Assembly (NCBI RefSeq): GCF_015277875.1 | Contig: NZ_CP063814.1 | Coordinates: 1,736,001-1,800,000, forward strand | DNA from: Microbacterium luteum | Lineage (GTDB): Bacteria > Actinomycetota > Actinomycetes > Actinomycetales > Microbacteriaceae | DNA: 64,000 nucleotides | Direction of reading: 5' to 3' | In this document: positions 40,742 to 50,720 of the stretch, in pieces | How the letters are laid out: each line of letters opens with the position of its first letter | How positions within the stretch are numbered: position 1 is the first letter of the stretch | Notes under the pieces: generated by a model | What the model saw: the letters and a program-made list of their open reading frames with translations, nothing else | Database searches by the model: none | Told to the model about the DNA's origin: nothing | Made by a program: the position numbers and the translations under genes

Positions 40742-40758
40742 CCGTCACGCGGTCTGCG

Positions 40759-42183
40759 TCACACGCCGAAGTAGAGCTCGAACTCGAACGGGTGCGGTCG
40801 CTGTGCGATCGGCTGGATCTCGTTCTCGATCTTGTACTCGATCCACGTCTCGATCAGCTCGGGAGTGAACACGCCACCGGCGAGGAGGAACTCGTGGTCG
40901 TTGCGCAGGGCCTCGAGCGAGTCCAGCAGGGAGTTGGGGACCTGCGGGATGTTCTTGGCCTCCTCGGGCGGCAGCTCGTAGAGGTCCTTGTCGACCGGCT
41001 CGTGCGGCTCGATGCGGTTCTTGATGCCGTCGATGCCGGCCATGAGCTGCGCTGCGAACGCGAGGTACGGGTTGCCCGACGCGTCGGGGGCGCGGAACTC
41101 GATGCGCTTGGCCTTCGGGTTGGACCCGGTGATCGGGATGCGGATGGCCGCCGAGCGGTTTCCGGCCGAGTAGACCAGGTTGACCGGCGCCTCGAAGCCC
41201 TTCACCAGACGGTGGTAGCTGTTGAGCGTCGGATTGGTGAAGGCCAGAACGGCAGGAGCGTGGGCGAGGATGCCGCCGATGTACCAGCGGGCGATGTCCG
41301 ACAGTCCGCCATAGCCCTTCTCGTCGTAGAACAGCGGCTGGCCGCCGTTCCAGAGCGACTGGTGGGTGTGCATGCCCGAACCGTTGTCGCCGAAGAGCGG
41401 CTTCGGCATGAACGTGGCGGTCTTGCCCCACTGGTCGGCCGTGTTCTTGACGATGTACTTGAACTTCAGGATGTCGTCCGCCGCGTGGACCATCGTGTCG
41501 AACTTGTAGTTGATCTCCTGCTGGCCGGCGGTGCCCACCTCGTGGTGAGCGCGCTCGAGCTCGAGTCCGCTGGCGATCAGGCGCAGGCTGATGTCGTCAC
41601 GCAGGTCAGCCGTCTTGTCGACCGGGGAGACGGGGAAGTAACCGCCCTTGTACGGGGTCTTGTTGGCGAGGTTCCCGCCCTCTTCGGCGCGGGCGGTGTT
41701 CCACGCGCCTTCGACGGAGTCCACGGCGTAGAAGCTCGTGTTCTGCTTCACCTCGTAGCGCACATCGTCGAAGATGTAGAACTCCGCCTCCGGGGCGAAG
41801 AAGGCGGTGTCGGCGATGCCGGTCGAGGCGAGGTACTTCTCCGCCTTCTTGGCTACCTGACGCGGGTCCTTGCCGTAGATTTCGCCATTGCGCGGGTTGT
41901 AGATGTCGAAGACCATGATGAGGGTCTTCTCGTCGCGGAACGGATCGAGGTAGGCGGTCGACACGTCCGGGATGAGCTGCATGTCGGACTCGTGGATGTT
42001 CGCGAAACCGCGGATCGACGAGCCGTCGAAGAGCTGTCCGACGGTGAAGAACTCCTCGTCGACGGTCGAGGCGGGAATGTTGAAGTGCTGCTGCACACCA
42101 GGAAGATCCGTGAACCGGATGTCGAGGAACTTGACGTCCTCGTCCTTGATGAACTTCAGCACCTCGGATGAATCACTGAACAT
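40759..42183 (-). CDS. glnA: Glutamine synthetase type I, GlnA1
   Basis: The 474-residue protein is full length for GSI-beta. It has [35 protein letters not shown] and N-R-S-A-A-I-R-I-P. The adenylylation loop [11 protein letters not shown] carries the target Tyr for GlnE. This is the main nitrogen-assimilating glutamine synthetase. The start ATG (complement of 42181-42183) is where homologues begin. A four-part GlnR box lies 74-111 bases upstream (42257-42294). Confidence 0.97.
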   Translation of the reverse strand: MFSDSSEVLKFIKDEDVKFLDIRFTDLPGVQQHFNIPASTVDEEFFTVGQLFDGSSIRGFANIHESDMQLIPDVSTAYLDPFRDEKTLIMVFDIYNPRNGEIYGKDPRQVAKKAEKYLASTGIADTAFFAPEAEFYIFDDVRYEVKQNTSFYAVDSVEGAWNTARAEEGGNLANKTPYKGGYFPVSPVDKTADLRDDISLRLIASGLELERAHHEVGTAGQQEINYKFDTMVHAADDILKFKYIVKNTADQWGKTATFMPKPLFGDNGSGMHTHQSLWNGGQPLFYDEKGYGGLSDIARWYIGGILAHAPAVLAFTNPTLNSYHRLVKGFEAPVNLVYSAGNRSAAIRIPITGSNPKAKRIEFRAPDASGNPYLAFAAQLMAGIDGIKNRIEPHEPVDKDLYELPPEEAKNIPQVPNSLLDSLEALRNDHEFLLAGGVFTPELIETWIEYKIENEIQPIAQRPHPFEFELYFGV

Positions 42184-42256
42184 GGAGTCTCCAGAGGTAG
42201 GGCGTTCGGGAACTGCCAACCCGCGAGGGGCATGGCTTGCACGGTACCGACAGGGC

Positions 42257-42294
42257 GTTGCCCGGTCGTGACACCAATGTTTCGGCCAGGTTAC
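42257..42294 (-). promoter_or_regulatory. GlnR binding site upstream of glnA1
   Basis: On the minus strand the sequence reads GTAAC-N6-GAAAC-N6-GTCAC-N6-GCAAC. That is two full a-site/b-site pairs of the actinobacterial GlnR consensus (gTnAc-n6-GaAAc, repeated), with all four spacings exactly six. The last pentamer has one mismatch (GCAAC for GAAAC). It lies in the 134-base gap between the divergent glnA1 and RDD genes and should activate glnA1 under nitrogen limitation. Confidence 0.85.
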
Positions 42295-42317
42295 AGGGGT
42301 CTGGGTACGCTTGTGCG

Positions 42318-42737
42318 GTGACAGACCAGCGATATCCCGGTGAGCGCCTGGGACTGCCCGCATCGGGGCGGGGTTCGATAGGCCGACTCGGCCGGCGTGT
42401 CGGAGCCCTGTTCATCGACTACGGGGCGGCCTACATCCTCGCCGGACTGTTCGTCACCGACCCCGATGGTCTGCCAGCCGTCTTCTCCGGCGATCCGCTC
42501 GTGATCGCGGCGATTTTCATGGCGATCCAGGTGGTGTTCGCGCCCATGCTGCAGGGCAGCCCCGGTCATCGCATCCTCGGACTGCGTCTCACCCGGATCG
42601 ACGGTGCCTGGGTCGGACTGTGGCGCCCGATCGTGCGGACGGTGCTCCTGGTTCTGGTGATCCCTGCGGTGATCTGGGACGCCGATCAGCGAGGACTGCA
42701 CGACAAGGCGGCCGGCACGGTCCTCGTGCGTTCCTGA
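42318..42737 (+). CDS. RDD-family membrane protein
   Basis: The 139-residue product starts with a charged region, then [13 protein letters not shown] (the R-x-x-A-x-x-I-D signature of RDD proteins). Three hydrophobic segments occur at about 40-57, 65-83 and 105-125. [13 protein letters not shown] appears between the second and third. RDD proteins are small membrane proteins of unsettled function. GTG 42318 is the start. It is transcribed divergently from glnA1, so the GlnR box could affect it too. Confidence 0.85.
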   Translation: MTDQRYPGERLGLPASGRGSIGRLGRRVGALFIDYGAAYILAGLFVTDPDGLPAVFSGDPLVIAAIFMAIQVVFAPMLQGSPGHRILGLRLTRIDGAWVGLWRPIVRTVLLVLVIPAVIWDADQRGLHDKAAGTVLVRS

Positions 42738-42743
42738 CTGCCC

Positions 42744-43451
42744 TCAGCGCGGCCGCGGTGCACGGACGCGATTGGGGTCCATGCCCTTGGGGATCGGGAG
42801 CGAGGCGAGCGACTGCGAGACCGAGTCGACGCGCTTGATGACCGCGGCCATGGTCGCGCGGTCGATCGCCTTCGGGAGCTTCTTGATCGTCGGGGCGAGC
42901 TTTGCGATCGGCACCTCGTCGTCGCCGTGTCCGACATAGAGCACCGTGATGGGCACGCCCGAGGCCACGCGCTTGATCTTGGATCGTTCGTCGCCCACGA
43001 GGCGGGTCAGGCGCCCGCGCGCGCCCTCGCCGACGATGACCACCCCACCGCGTCCGATCGCGCGATAGACCGCCTCCTGGGTCTTGGGGTTGATCCCCAC
43101 CGGCATCTCGCTCGCCTGCCACCTGCGGCCGAGCGACGTCGAGATCACGTGGCCGGTCGCACCGGGCATGCCGTCGATCTGGCGGTACATCGCCTTCGTC
43201 GACAGACGTGTCATGGTCATCATGGCGGCGAGAATGCCCGCCATCAGGCCGGTGATCGCCCACAGGAGCACGCTCCACCACGCGACCGGCTGCACCAGGA
43301 AGCCGATTCCCACGCCGACGGCGGCGCCGACGACCAGAATGCCGATGAGGACATACGGCAACCAGGGGAACGCCTTGCGCGTGAAGGTGAACAGGGTGCG
43401 GAGCTGGGAGAAGAAGCCGGGTCGCTTCTCCGGGGCGGTGCTGCGGGCCAT
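42744..43451 (-). CDS. DUF4191 membrane protein
   Basis: The 235-residue protein has two transmembrane segments near the N-terminus (about 30-50, Y-V-L-I-G-I-L-V-V-G-A-A, and 58-78, W-S-V-L-L-W-A-I-T-G-L). The conserved cytosolic domain has A-M-Y-R-Q-I-D-G-M-P-G-A and R-A-I-G-R-G-G-V-V-I-V-G-E-G. This matches DUF4191, a conserved actinobacterial family that often neighbours glnA and lipB/lipA in related genomes. No role is established. Its start is the complement of 43449-43451. Confidence 0.85.
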   Translation of the reverse strand: MARSTAPEKRPGFFSQLRTLFTFTRKAFPWLPYVLIGILVVGAAVGVGIGFLVQPVAWWSVLLWAITGLMAGILAAMMTMTRLSTKAMYRQIDGMPGATGHVISTSLGRRWQASEMPVGINPKTQEAVYRAIGRGGVVIVGEGARGRLTRLVGDERSKIKRVASGVPITVLYVGHGDDEVPIAKLAPTIKKLPKAIDRATMAAVIKRVDSVSQSLASLPIPKGMDPNRVRAPRPR

Positions 43452-43558
43452 GGGACCAGGATACCTTTCGGGCGCAGCCTGGTTCGGACACGTCCTCCCC
43501 TCCACAGGGAGCGGCAGCGGAGGAGCCTTCCACAGAAGCGACGCGGGAGGAGCGCCGA

Positions 43559-44884
43559 ATGCTCGCGAACGGAACGGTGGGAGACGTGGCCCCGTCATCC
43601 GATACCCCGCCCTCGTCTGTCCTCGCGCCCCACCTGCGCGCGGGAGCGCGGGTCGTGCGCCGCATCGACGGCGACGACACGCCGTGGCCCGGTGTGGTGG
43701 CGCGGCTGGACGACGGGGCGCCCGCGCTCGTGGTTCCGGTCGCTGCTCTGGGGCGGACGTGGCCCGGCTGGGCGCTGCGCGACCCGGCGCACGTGGTCGT
43801 ACCCACGGACATCAGGCGCTCGGTCGAGGGGCATGACGCCGTCTTCCCGCTCTTCGTCGAGAGGCTGATGACCTTCCTGACCCGGCGCGGACCTCTCCTC
43901 TCCGACGGCGAGCGCGTCACGATCGCCGTCAGTGTGCTGCGCGGACTGCGGGAACTCGACGACGCAGGGGTGACGTCGCCGGGCAGTGGTTCCTGGTGGT
44001 TGACCGACGACGGCCGGCCCGGTTTCGCCCTCACCGGCGACCCGGCAACGTCAGCGGAGCGTGCCTCCGCAGACGTGCTGACCGAGCTCGGGAAAGGGGA
44101 GGGGGGACTCTCGTCGTTGGTCGAACGGACCGTGGCTTCCGTGGCCGGAGGCGTCGACGAGCGCACCGCGAGACGGCTCGAGGACGAGTGGTTCGATGCG
44201 GCGTCGCCGGAGGCCCTGGTCACGGTGAGGTTCGGTCCCCGTTCGGCCGGCGCGGCGATCGCGCCGGCTCGCGCGGATGTCACCGCCGACCTCGCTGCTT
44301 CGGAGGAGCCCGACGGTGCCGGTGTGCTCGTGAACCTCGGTCGATACGTCGACGGCGGCCTCGCGGAGACGATCGGAGCGACGGTGGAGCGCGTGCGCCG
44401 AACGATGACCGGAGCGCGCTCTCGCCGTTCGACGCTCCTCTTCGCCGGAGCTGCGGCAGGTGCCGTCGTGGCGATCGGACTGCTGTGGCCGGTCGGTGCG
44501 GAGGAGCCTGCCACTGCACCGGTCGATCAGGGGGCCACCCCCGCGTCGACCGCGACCACGTCGCCGGTTCCGGCCGCCGCCGTGGGCGTGGCCGCAAACG
44601 ACGACCTCGCTGTCGTGACGGCGGCGCTGCTGGAGGCGCGCATCCGCTGTGACGATGATCCCGAGTGTCTCGCAGGGGTTTACTGGTCGCCGATCACGTC
44701 GGTTCCGCCCGGCGCCGTCGACCTCGATGCGAGCGTGCGCGACGTCGAGGTGCTGGATGATTTCGGCGGCGTCGCCGTGCTTCGCGTGTCTGGACCCGAG
44801 GCGCCGAATCAGGTCGTCGTCATCGCGCGCAGAGACGACTCATGGCTGCTGCGTGACGTCCATGACGTCGCACAGCAGCCATGA
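43559..44884 (+). CDS. Membrane protein with degenerate kinase-like cytosolic domain
   Basis: The 441-residue product has a long cytosolic N-terminus, one transmembrane segment (about 292-312, R-S-T-L-L-F-A-G-A-A-A-G-A-V), a Thr/Pro-rich linker and an extracellular domain (about 340-441) with a Cys pair (I-R-C-D-D-D-P-E-C). The segment A-V-S-V-L-R-G-L-R-E-L-D-D-A-G-V with L-T-D-D-G-R-P-G-F recalls the catalytic-loop region of Ser/Thr kinases. However, the Asp-x-x-x-x-Asn of active kinases is absent, so it may be a pseudokinase. GGGAGGAG precedes ATG 43559. Function unknown. Confidence 0.6.
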   Translation: MLANGTVGDVAPSSDTPPSSVLAPHLRAGARVVRRIDGDDTPWPGVVARLDDGAPALVVPVAALGRTWPGWALRDPAHVVVPTDIRRSVEGHDAVFPLFVERLMTFLTRRGPLLSDGERVTIAVSVLRGLRELDDAGVTSPGSGSWWLTDDGRPGFALTGDPATSAERASADVLTELGKGEGGLSSLVERTVASVAGGVDERTARRLEDEWFDAASPEALVTVRFGPRSAGAAIAPARADVTADLAASEEPDGAGVLVNLGRYVDGGLAETIGATVERVRRTMTGARSRRSTLLFAGAAAGAVVAIGLLWPVGAEEPATAPVDQGATPASTATTSPVPAAAVGVAANDDLAVVTAALLEARIRCDDDPECLAGVYWSPITSVPPGAVDLDASVRDVEVLDDFGGVAVLRVSGPEAPNQVVVIARRDDSWLLRDVHDVAQQP

Positions 44885-44895
44885 GTCTCGAGCGA

Positions 44896-46596
44896 TCAGG
44901 CGCCGAGGTTGGCCTCGAACGATGCGTCCTCGAGGCGCTTCTTGACCGCCGCGAGGAAACGGGCCGCGTCTGCGCCGTCGATGGTGCGGTGGTCGTACGA
45001 CAGGGCGAGGTACACGTACGACCGCACCGAGATGGCTTCCGCCCCGTCGACCGTCACCACGCCGGGGCGCTTGACGACAGTGCCCGTTCCGAGGATCGCC
45101 GACTGCGGCAGGAACACCACCGGTGTGTCGAACAGGGCGCCGCGAGAGCCGGTGTTCGTGAGCGTGAAGGTGCCTCCGGCCAGCTCGTCGGGCTTGAGCT
45201 TGTTGTCGCGCGTGCGCGCGGCGAGGTCGGCGATCTCGTGCGCGATCTGAGCGAGGCTCTTGCTCGCCGCATCGCGCAGCACGGGCGTCAGCAGGCCACG
45301 CTCCGTGTCCACCGCGATCGACACGTTCTCGGTGGCGGGGTAGACGATCTTGTCGCCGTCGACCGTGGAGTTGATGATCGGATACGTCTGCAGCGCCTCG
45401 GCCGCGGCGAGGGCGAAGAACGGCAGGAAGGACAGTTTGTCCCCGGTCTTCGCCTGGAAATCCTTCTTCACCCGGTCGCGGTACTGCGACAGCTTGGTCA
45501 CGTCGACTTCCACGACCGTCGTCAGCTGCGCCGTCGACTGCATCGACGCCACAGCACGCTCGGCGAGCACCTTGCGAAGGCGCGACATCGGCTGCGTGGT
45601 GCCGCGAAGGGGCGACACCTCCACCTCGACGGGCGCCGCCTCCGCGGCAGACGTCGGGGTCGCCGGGGCCTCCGCCGCCTTCAGAACGTCCTCCTTGCGG
45701 ATGCGTCCGCCCACGCCGGTTCCGGTGACGCTCGCGAGATCGACGCCCTGCTGCTGCGCGAGACGGCGCACCAGAGGCGTGACGTAGATGTCGTCGGAAG
45801 CGGACGGTGCGGCGGCAGCCTTCTCGGGAGCGGGAGCGGGAGCGGGCTCCGGCTCGGAGGTCCGCTCTTCGGCGGCCGGCGCGGGAGCCGGCTCCTCGGC
45901 AGGCTCGGGGGCTGACGTCTCCTGCGCGGACGCGGGCTCCTCGGGCGCGGACTCCTCGGACGGCGCTTCCGCGGGTGCAGGGGAGCCCGAGCCGATCTTG
46001 GCCAGCGGCGAACCCACGGCCACGGTCTCGTCCTCCTGCACCAGGATCTGCTGCAGCGTGCCCGCGAACGGCGACGGGATCTCGGTGTCGACCTTGTCGG
46101 TGGAGATCTCGAGCAGCGGCTCGTCGACCTCCACGTCGTCGCCGACGCTCTTCAGCCAGCGGGTCACGGTGCCTTCGGTGACGCTCTCGCCGAGTTCGGG
46201 CAGAACGACGTCCTTACCGTCCGCGTCGGGCGCGGCGGGAGCAGCCTGCTCGGGACCGGAATCCTCGGCTGCGGGCTCTTCCGCAGGTTCCGCCTCGGGC
46301 TGCGCGGGGGCCTCCGCCTGCGCGGAGTCGTCCGACGTGTCCTCGGAAGGGGCTCCGTCGCCGTCGCCGATCTTGGCGAGCACGGCGCCCACCTCGACGG
46401 TTTCGTCCTCCTGGACGAGGATCTCTTCGATGACGCCGCTGACCGGCGAGGGGATTTCGGTGTCGACCTTGTCCGTGGAGATCTCGAGAAGACCCTCGTC
46501 CTCCTGGATCGTGTCGCCGACCTGCTTGAGCCAGCGGGTCACCGTCCCCTCGGTGACGCTCTCGCCGAGCGCGGGGAGGACGACGGATGTGCTCAT
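44896..46596 (-). CDS. sucB: 2-oxoacid dehydrogenase E2 (dihydrolipoamide acyltransferase)
   Basis: The 566-residue protein has two lipoyl domains: [12 protein letters not shown] at 7-18 and [12 protein letters not shown] in the second. Each carries the lipoyl Lys in S-T-D-K-V-D-T-E (Lys43 in the first). Ala/Pro/Glu-rich linkers join them to a peripheral subunit-binding domain ([10 protein letters not shown]). The catalytic domain ends in Y-D-H-R-T-I-D-G-A. It transfers succinyl (or acetyl) groups to CoA. In actinobacteria this E2 serves the pyruvate and/or 2-oxoglutarate complex. The gene follows lpdA on the same strand. Confidence 0.92.
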   Translation of the reverse strand: MSTSVVLPALGESVTEGTVTRWLKQVGDTIQEDEGLLEISTDKVDTEIPSPVSGVIEEILVQEDETVEVGAVLAKIGDGDGAPSEDTSDDSAQAEAPAQPEAEPAEEPAAEDSGPEQAAPAAPDADGKDVVLPELGESVTEGTVTRWLKSVGDDVEVDEPLLEISTDKVDTEIPSPFAGTLQQILVQEDETVAVGSPLAKIGSGSPAPAEAPSEESAPEEPASAQETSAPEPAEEPAPAPAAEERTSEPEPAPAPAPEKAAAAPSASDDIYVTPLVRRLAQQQGVDLASVTGTGVGGRIRKEDVLKAAEAPATPTSAAEAAPVEVEVSPLRGTTQPMSRLRKVLAERAVASMQSTAQLTTVVEVDVTKLSQYRDRVKKDFQAKTGDKLSFLPFFALAAAEALQTYPIINSTVDGDKIVYPATENVSIAVDTERGLLTPVLRDAASKSLAQIAHEIADLAARTRDNKLKPDELAGGTFTLTNTGSRGALFDTPVVFLPQSAILGTGTVVKRPGVVTVDGAEAISVRSYVYLALSYDHRTIDGADAARFLAAVKKRLEDASFEANLGA

Positions 46597-46688
46597 GTGC
46601 TTGTCTCCTTCGGAATGCCGATTGCTTCTAGCTTAGTGATGACCTCGACGCGCCGGCGTCGGATGGCTGGGGGTGTCGTGCGCAACGC

Positions 46689-48059
46689 TCACAGTGTGTG
46701 CAGGGGCGAACCGGCGAGGGCGAGGAGGGCCTCGCCCAGCGCCTCGCTCTGCGTGGGATGCGCGTGCAGGAACGGGGTCACATCCTCGGGGTGCGCTTCC
46801 CACCCGACGATGAGCTGACCTTCTGCGATGAGTTCCCCGACGCGATCTCCCACCATGTGGATGCCCACGACGGGGCCGTCGACGTGCCGGACGACCTTCA
46901 CGATCCCCGCCGTTCCGAGGATCTCGCTCTTGGCGTTGCCGGCGAGGTTGTACTCGTAGGTGGTGATCGCGTCACCGTGCAGCGCACGCGCGGCGGCCTC
47001 GGTGAGTCCGACCGACGCCGCCTCCGGCGATGAATACGTCACGCGGGGGATGTGAGCGTCCGGGACGCGCACGGGTCGTCGACCCGCGATCCGCTCGGCG
47101 ACCTGGATGCCCTGCTGGAATCCCCGGTGTGCCAACTGCGGCCCGGCGACGATGTCGCCCACCGCCCAGACGTGGTCGGCGGCGGTGCGGAGTTCGTCGT
47201 CGACGACGACGAACCCGCGATCCAGGCCCACGCCGGCCGCTTCGAGCCCGAGACCGTCCGTCGCGGGCGCGCGGCCCACCGCCACCAGCAGGGCGTCCGC
47301 TGTGATCTCCGCGTCATCCGCGAGCCGCACGACGACGCGATCCTCGTCCGCCGTGACGGCGGAGACGGGCGTTCCGAGGACAGTGCGGATGCCGCGGCGC
47401 CGGAAGGCGCGCTCCAGGGTCTTGCCGATGACCTCGTCGTCGGCGGGCAGGAGCGTCGGGAGCGCCTCGATGACCGTCACGTCGGCACCGAGAGAACGCC
47501 AGAGACTGGCGAACTCGACCCCGATGACCCCGCCCCCGAGGACGGCGACGTGCGCGGGGATCTCGGGGAGCTCGAGCGCCTGCTCGCTCCCGAGGATTCG
47601 CCCGCCGATGTCGATGCCGGGGAGCGTGCGCGTGTACGAGCCGGTCGCGACGACGACATCGCGACCGCGGTAGAGGTCGTCGCCCACCCGCACTGCCGGC
47701 CCCTGCTCGAGGGTGCCGGCGCCGTGGACGACGGTGATTCCGCGGGCGGCGATCAGGCCCTGCAGGCCCTTGTGCTTCTTCGCGACGATCGCCTCGCGAT
47801 ACGCCGTGAGAGCGGGGACGTCCACGCCCTCCCACGTCGCTCGCACCCCGACTGCCGCTGCGTCCCTGGTGTTGTCGGCGACCTCCCCGGCGTGCAGGAG
47901 CGCCTTGGTCGGCACGCAGCCGCGGTGCAGGCAGGTCCCGCCGAGCTTGTCCTTCTCGACGATGACGACGGAGGATCCCAGTTCCGCGGCGCGAAGGGCG
48001 GCCGCGTAGCCGCCGGACCCGCCGCCCAGCACGACGAGGTCGGCCTCGTGCACGGCCAT
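46689..48059 (-). CDS. lpdA: Dihydrolipoyl dehydrogenase (E3)
   Basis: The 456-residue flavoprotein has the FAD-binding G-G-G-S-G-G-Y near 11-17 and the redox disulfide G-G-T-C-L-H-R-G-C-V-P at 40-50. The NAD-binding V-L-G-G-G-V-I-G-V-E-F follows, then A-V-G-D-I-V-A-G-P and the C-terminal H-A-H-P-T-Q-S-E active-site His-Glu. It reoxidises the lipoyl groups of the 2-oxoacid dehydrogenase complexes, which fits its place before sucB. The start ATG overlaps the pepA stop by one base. Confidence 0.95.
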   Translation of the reverse strand: MAVHEADLVVLGGGSGGYAAALRAAELGSSVVIVEKDKLGGTCLHRGCVPTKALLHAGEVADNTRDAAAVGVRATWEGVDVPALTAYREAIVAKKHKGLQGLIAARGITVVHGAGTLEQGPAVRVGDDLYRGRDVVVATGSYTRTLPGIDIGGRILGSEQALELPEIPAHVAVLGGGVIGVEFASLWRSLGADVTVIEALPTLLPADDEVIGKTLERAFRRRGIRTVLGTPVSAVTADEDRVVVRLADDAEITADALLVAVGRAPATDGLGLEAAGVGLDRGFVVVDDELRTAADHVWAVGDIVAGPQLAHRGFQQGIQVAERIAGRRPVRVPDAHIPRVTYSSPEAASVGLTEAAARALHGDAITTYEYNLAGNAKSEILGTAGIVKVVRHVDGPVVGIHMVGDRVGELIAEGQLIVGWEAHPEDVTPFLHAHPTQSEALGEALLALAGSPLHTL

Positions 48060-49506
48060 CAGCGCGTCGTTCCGGCCACGAAGCGGATCAGCGCGCGCAC
48101 CGTCGCGCCGGTCGCGCCCTTGTCGGTGAATCCGTACCCACCGCCCTTGTGCCAGCCGCTGCCGGCGATGTCCAGGTGGACCCAGGGAATGCGCGGAGCG
48201 TCCTCGGCATCGCTCGCGCGACCCACGAAGCGACGCAGGAACAGGCCGGCGAAGAGCGAACCGCCCGCCGGGTCGCCGATCTTCGCGTTCTGCATGTCGG
48301 CGACGGGCGAGTCGAGCTCCTCCTCCATGTGCTCGGGAAGCGGGAGCTGCCACGCGTCCTCGCCGGTCGTCGCCGCATCCGCGAGGAAGCGGGCCACGGC
48401 GGTGTCATCGCCCATCACCCCGGTGTGCCGGTTCCCCAGGGCGACGGATATCGCGCCCGTCAGCGTCGCGACATCGACGATGAGGTCGGGGCTCTCGGCA
48501 CTCGCGGCGGCGAGACCGTCCGCCAGGACCAGGCGTCCCTCGGCGTCGGTGTTCAGCACCTCGACGGTCGAGCCGTCCCGCATCGTCAGGACGTCGCCGG
48601 GTCGCGTGGCCGAGCCCGAGGGCATGTTCTCGGCGAGGCAGAGCCACGCCGTCGCGCGTACCGGCGCCCCGACGCGAGCAAGGGCCCGTACGACGGCGAG
48701 CGCGGTGGCCGCGCCGCACATGTCGTACTTCATCCCCACCATCGAAGCGGGTGGTTTGAGCGAGAGTCCACCGGTGTCGAACGTGATGCCCTTGCCGACG
48801 ACCGCGACGTGGGCCGCCGCATCCGCCGGCGAGTAGTCCACACGCACGAGTCGCGGCGGCCTCGATGATCCGCGTCCGACACCGAGGATGCCGCCGAATC
48901 CGCCCTCTTCGAGGTCGGTCTCGTCGAAGACGTCGACAGACACCGGCAGGCCCGGTCGGCGAAGTCCGCCGGGCCGAGGCGATCGGCGGGCATCGTGGAC
49001 AGATCCTTCACCAGCGCCATCGCCTCGGCATCGGCGCGTACGGCCTCGAGTTCTCCACGGTCGGGACGGGTCTCGCCGTGCACGACGACGGTCGCGGCGC
49101 GTGCCGGCGGCGGAGTGCTCTTATAGGAGTCGAAGCGATAGCCGCCGAGCGTGGCGCCTTCGGCCACGGCACGCCACCCCTGGAACGCGGGAGCCGCGAC
49201 GGCGACCGTGTCGAAGCCGGTGAGGGAGCGGACTCCCGCGCCGACGGCGGCACGCACATCCTGTTCCCCGGGGGACGTACCGGTGCCGACGACCGCGAGC
49301 GGGAGCCGCGTCGCCTCTGGCGCGGCGACGCGCAGATAGGACGATCGCGCACCGGTGAACCCGACCGCCTCCAGCGCGCCGTGCAGGCCGGGCCATTCGG
49401 CCAGAGCGTCGGCGGCATCGTCGAGCGGGGGGAGCGCCAGAAGGATCGCTTCGGCGTCGGACTCTCGGATCGGACTGGTTCGGAACTCGAGGTCGGGGAA
49501 CGACAT
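48059..49506 (-). pseudogene. pepA: Leucyl aminopeptidase, frameshifted
   Basis: The M17 aminopeptidase is split into two frames. The N-terminal part runs from ATG 49506 to about 48950 (S-F-P-D-L-E-F-R-T to A-D-F-A-D-R-A). The C-terminal part begins at about 48950 (L-P-V-S-V-D-V-F-D-E) and continues to 48059 with all catalytic motifs: G-K-G-I-T-F-D-T-G-G-L, M-K-Y-D-M-C-G-A and N-T-D-A-E-G-R-L-V-L. The junction also seems to lack several residues normally found between these parts. A real deletion or a sequence error are both possible. The enzyme would release N-terminal residues from peptides. Confidence 0.75.
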
Positions 49507-49589
49507 GGTCCCATCCTAGGGATGCGCGTGTTCGCTGTGAGCGGGACGGGGTACGCCGACGGTCGGCGCTCGCCTCGTAGCATGGACAG

Positions 49590-50513
49590 ATGTCCCTGTC
49601 CTCGTCGCTGTTCGAGCGTTCGGCCTCTGTGCCTCCCATCCCCCGGGGACTGCCGCTGGTCATCGCCCTCACCGGCTTCACCGACGCCGGCAGTGCGTTG
49701 TCACGCACGATCGAGTACCTGCGGGATGAGATCGACCCGACTCCGGTCGCGGTCTTCACCAACGACATCCTGCTGGATTACCGCGCGCGGCGACCCGTCG
49801 TCGCGTTCGATCAGGATCACCTCGCCGACTACCGACCCCCGCGGCTGGAGTTGTCACTCGGACACGACGCGCTGGGCTCGCCGTTCCTGATGCTGGCCGG
49901 CTATGAGCCGGACTTCGCGTGGGAGGCCTTCGCCTCCGCGATCCTGGCACTGGCCGAGGAGTTCGCCGTGTCCACGGTCACGTGGGTGCACGCCATCCCG
50001 ATGCCCGTCCCGCACACGCGGCCCATCGGAACCACGGTGAGCGGCACGCGGCGCGAGCTGACGGAGGCGCATTCGGTCTGGAAGCCGACCACGCAGGTGC
50101 CGGCGACGGTCGGACACCTGCTCGAGTACCGCTTCGCCGAAGGCGGCGCCGCCGTCGCGGGTTTCGTGCTACTCGTTCCCCACTATCTCGGCGACACGGA
50201 GTATCCGGCCTCCGCTCTGGCCGCCCTTGATGCGATCACCGTCGCGACCGGCCTCGTCTTCTCCGGCGACTCGCTCCGCGACGAGAACCGCGAGTATCTC
50301 GAGAAGGTCGAAGAGCAGGTCGCCGGCAGCGAGGACCTGTCTCGCATGGTCGAGAACCTGGAAGAGCGGTACGACGCCTACATGGCCGGCTCGACGCAGG
50401 CGACGCCGATCATCCACACCGGGGACCTTCCCAGCGCGGACGAGCTGGCGGCGGAGCTCGAGCGCTTCCTCGCCAACCGACCCTCGGGCGACGACGACCG
50501 ATTCGGCGCGTGA
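49590..50513 (+). CDS. PAC2-family proteasome-associated-type protein
   Basis: The 307-residue protein has L-V-I-A-L-T-G-F-T-D-A-G-S-A near the N-terminus, then L-L-G-Y-E-P-D-F-A-W-like M-L-A-G-Y-E-P-D-F-A-W. Further on are G-T-T-V-S-G-T-R-R-E-L and V-P-H-Y-L-G. These are the features of the PAC2 (proteasome assembly chaperone 2-like) family in actinobacteria, whose exact job is not clear. The C-terminal 50 residues are a charged helix. It is transcribed divergently from pepA. Confidence 0.88.
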   Translation: MSLSSSLFERSASVPPIPRGLPLVIALTGFTDAGSALSRTIEYLRDEIDPTPVAVFTNDILLDYRARRPVVAFDQDHLADYRPPRLELSLGHDALGSPFLMLAGYEPDFAWEAFASAILALAEEFAVSTVTWVHAIPMPVPHTRPIGTTVSGTRRELTEAHSVWKPTTQVPATVGHLLEYRFAEGGAAVAGFVLLVPHYLGDTEYPASALAALDAITVATGLVFSGDSLRDENREYLEKVEEQVAGSEDLSRMVENLEERYDAYMAGSTQATPIIHTGDLPSADELAAELERFLANRPSGDDDRFGA

Positions 50514-50720
50514 GGGAATAGTCGCGTCGGTCGGCACGTTGCCATACAGGTGTCGCCCGCTGCGGGTCAAGTGCCGCCGCGGAATGTGAGACAATGGATG
50601 GAGCGACCCGTTGTCACGTCGACTGCATGCCTCTCGGTGTGCGGGACTTGACAAGGGTCTTACTAGTGTCCGAAATCGACCGGGGGGCGTCGACACGCGT
50701 CCGCCGGTGAAAGGCGAAAC
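50514..50720 (+). promoter_or_regulatory. Non-coding region upstream of the primary sigma factor
   Basis: This 207-base gap between the PAC2 gene and sigA has no convincing gene. TTGACA at 50648-50653 is a perfect -35 hexamer, with CGAAAT at the 17-base position as a poor -10 candidate. The RBS GTGAAAGGCGA lies just before GTG 50721. It should carry the sigA promoter(s). Confidence 0.4.

Noticed and set aside
37638..40748. Very long open frame (over 1000 codons) on the minus strand
   Set aside because: It lies entirely opposite glnE, whose domains and motifs are unmistakable. The minus frame is Arg/Gly/His-rich without any domain, an artefact of GC-rich codon bias.
50648..50676. sigA promoter with TTGACA and a -10 box
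   Set aside because: The -35 hexamer is perfect, but the hexamer at 17 bases (CGAAAT) is poor and no other spacing gives a better one. It is kept only as part of a low-confidence regulatory region.
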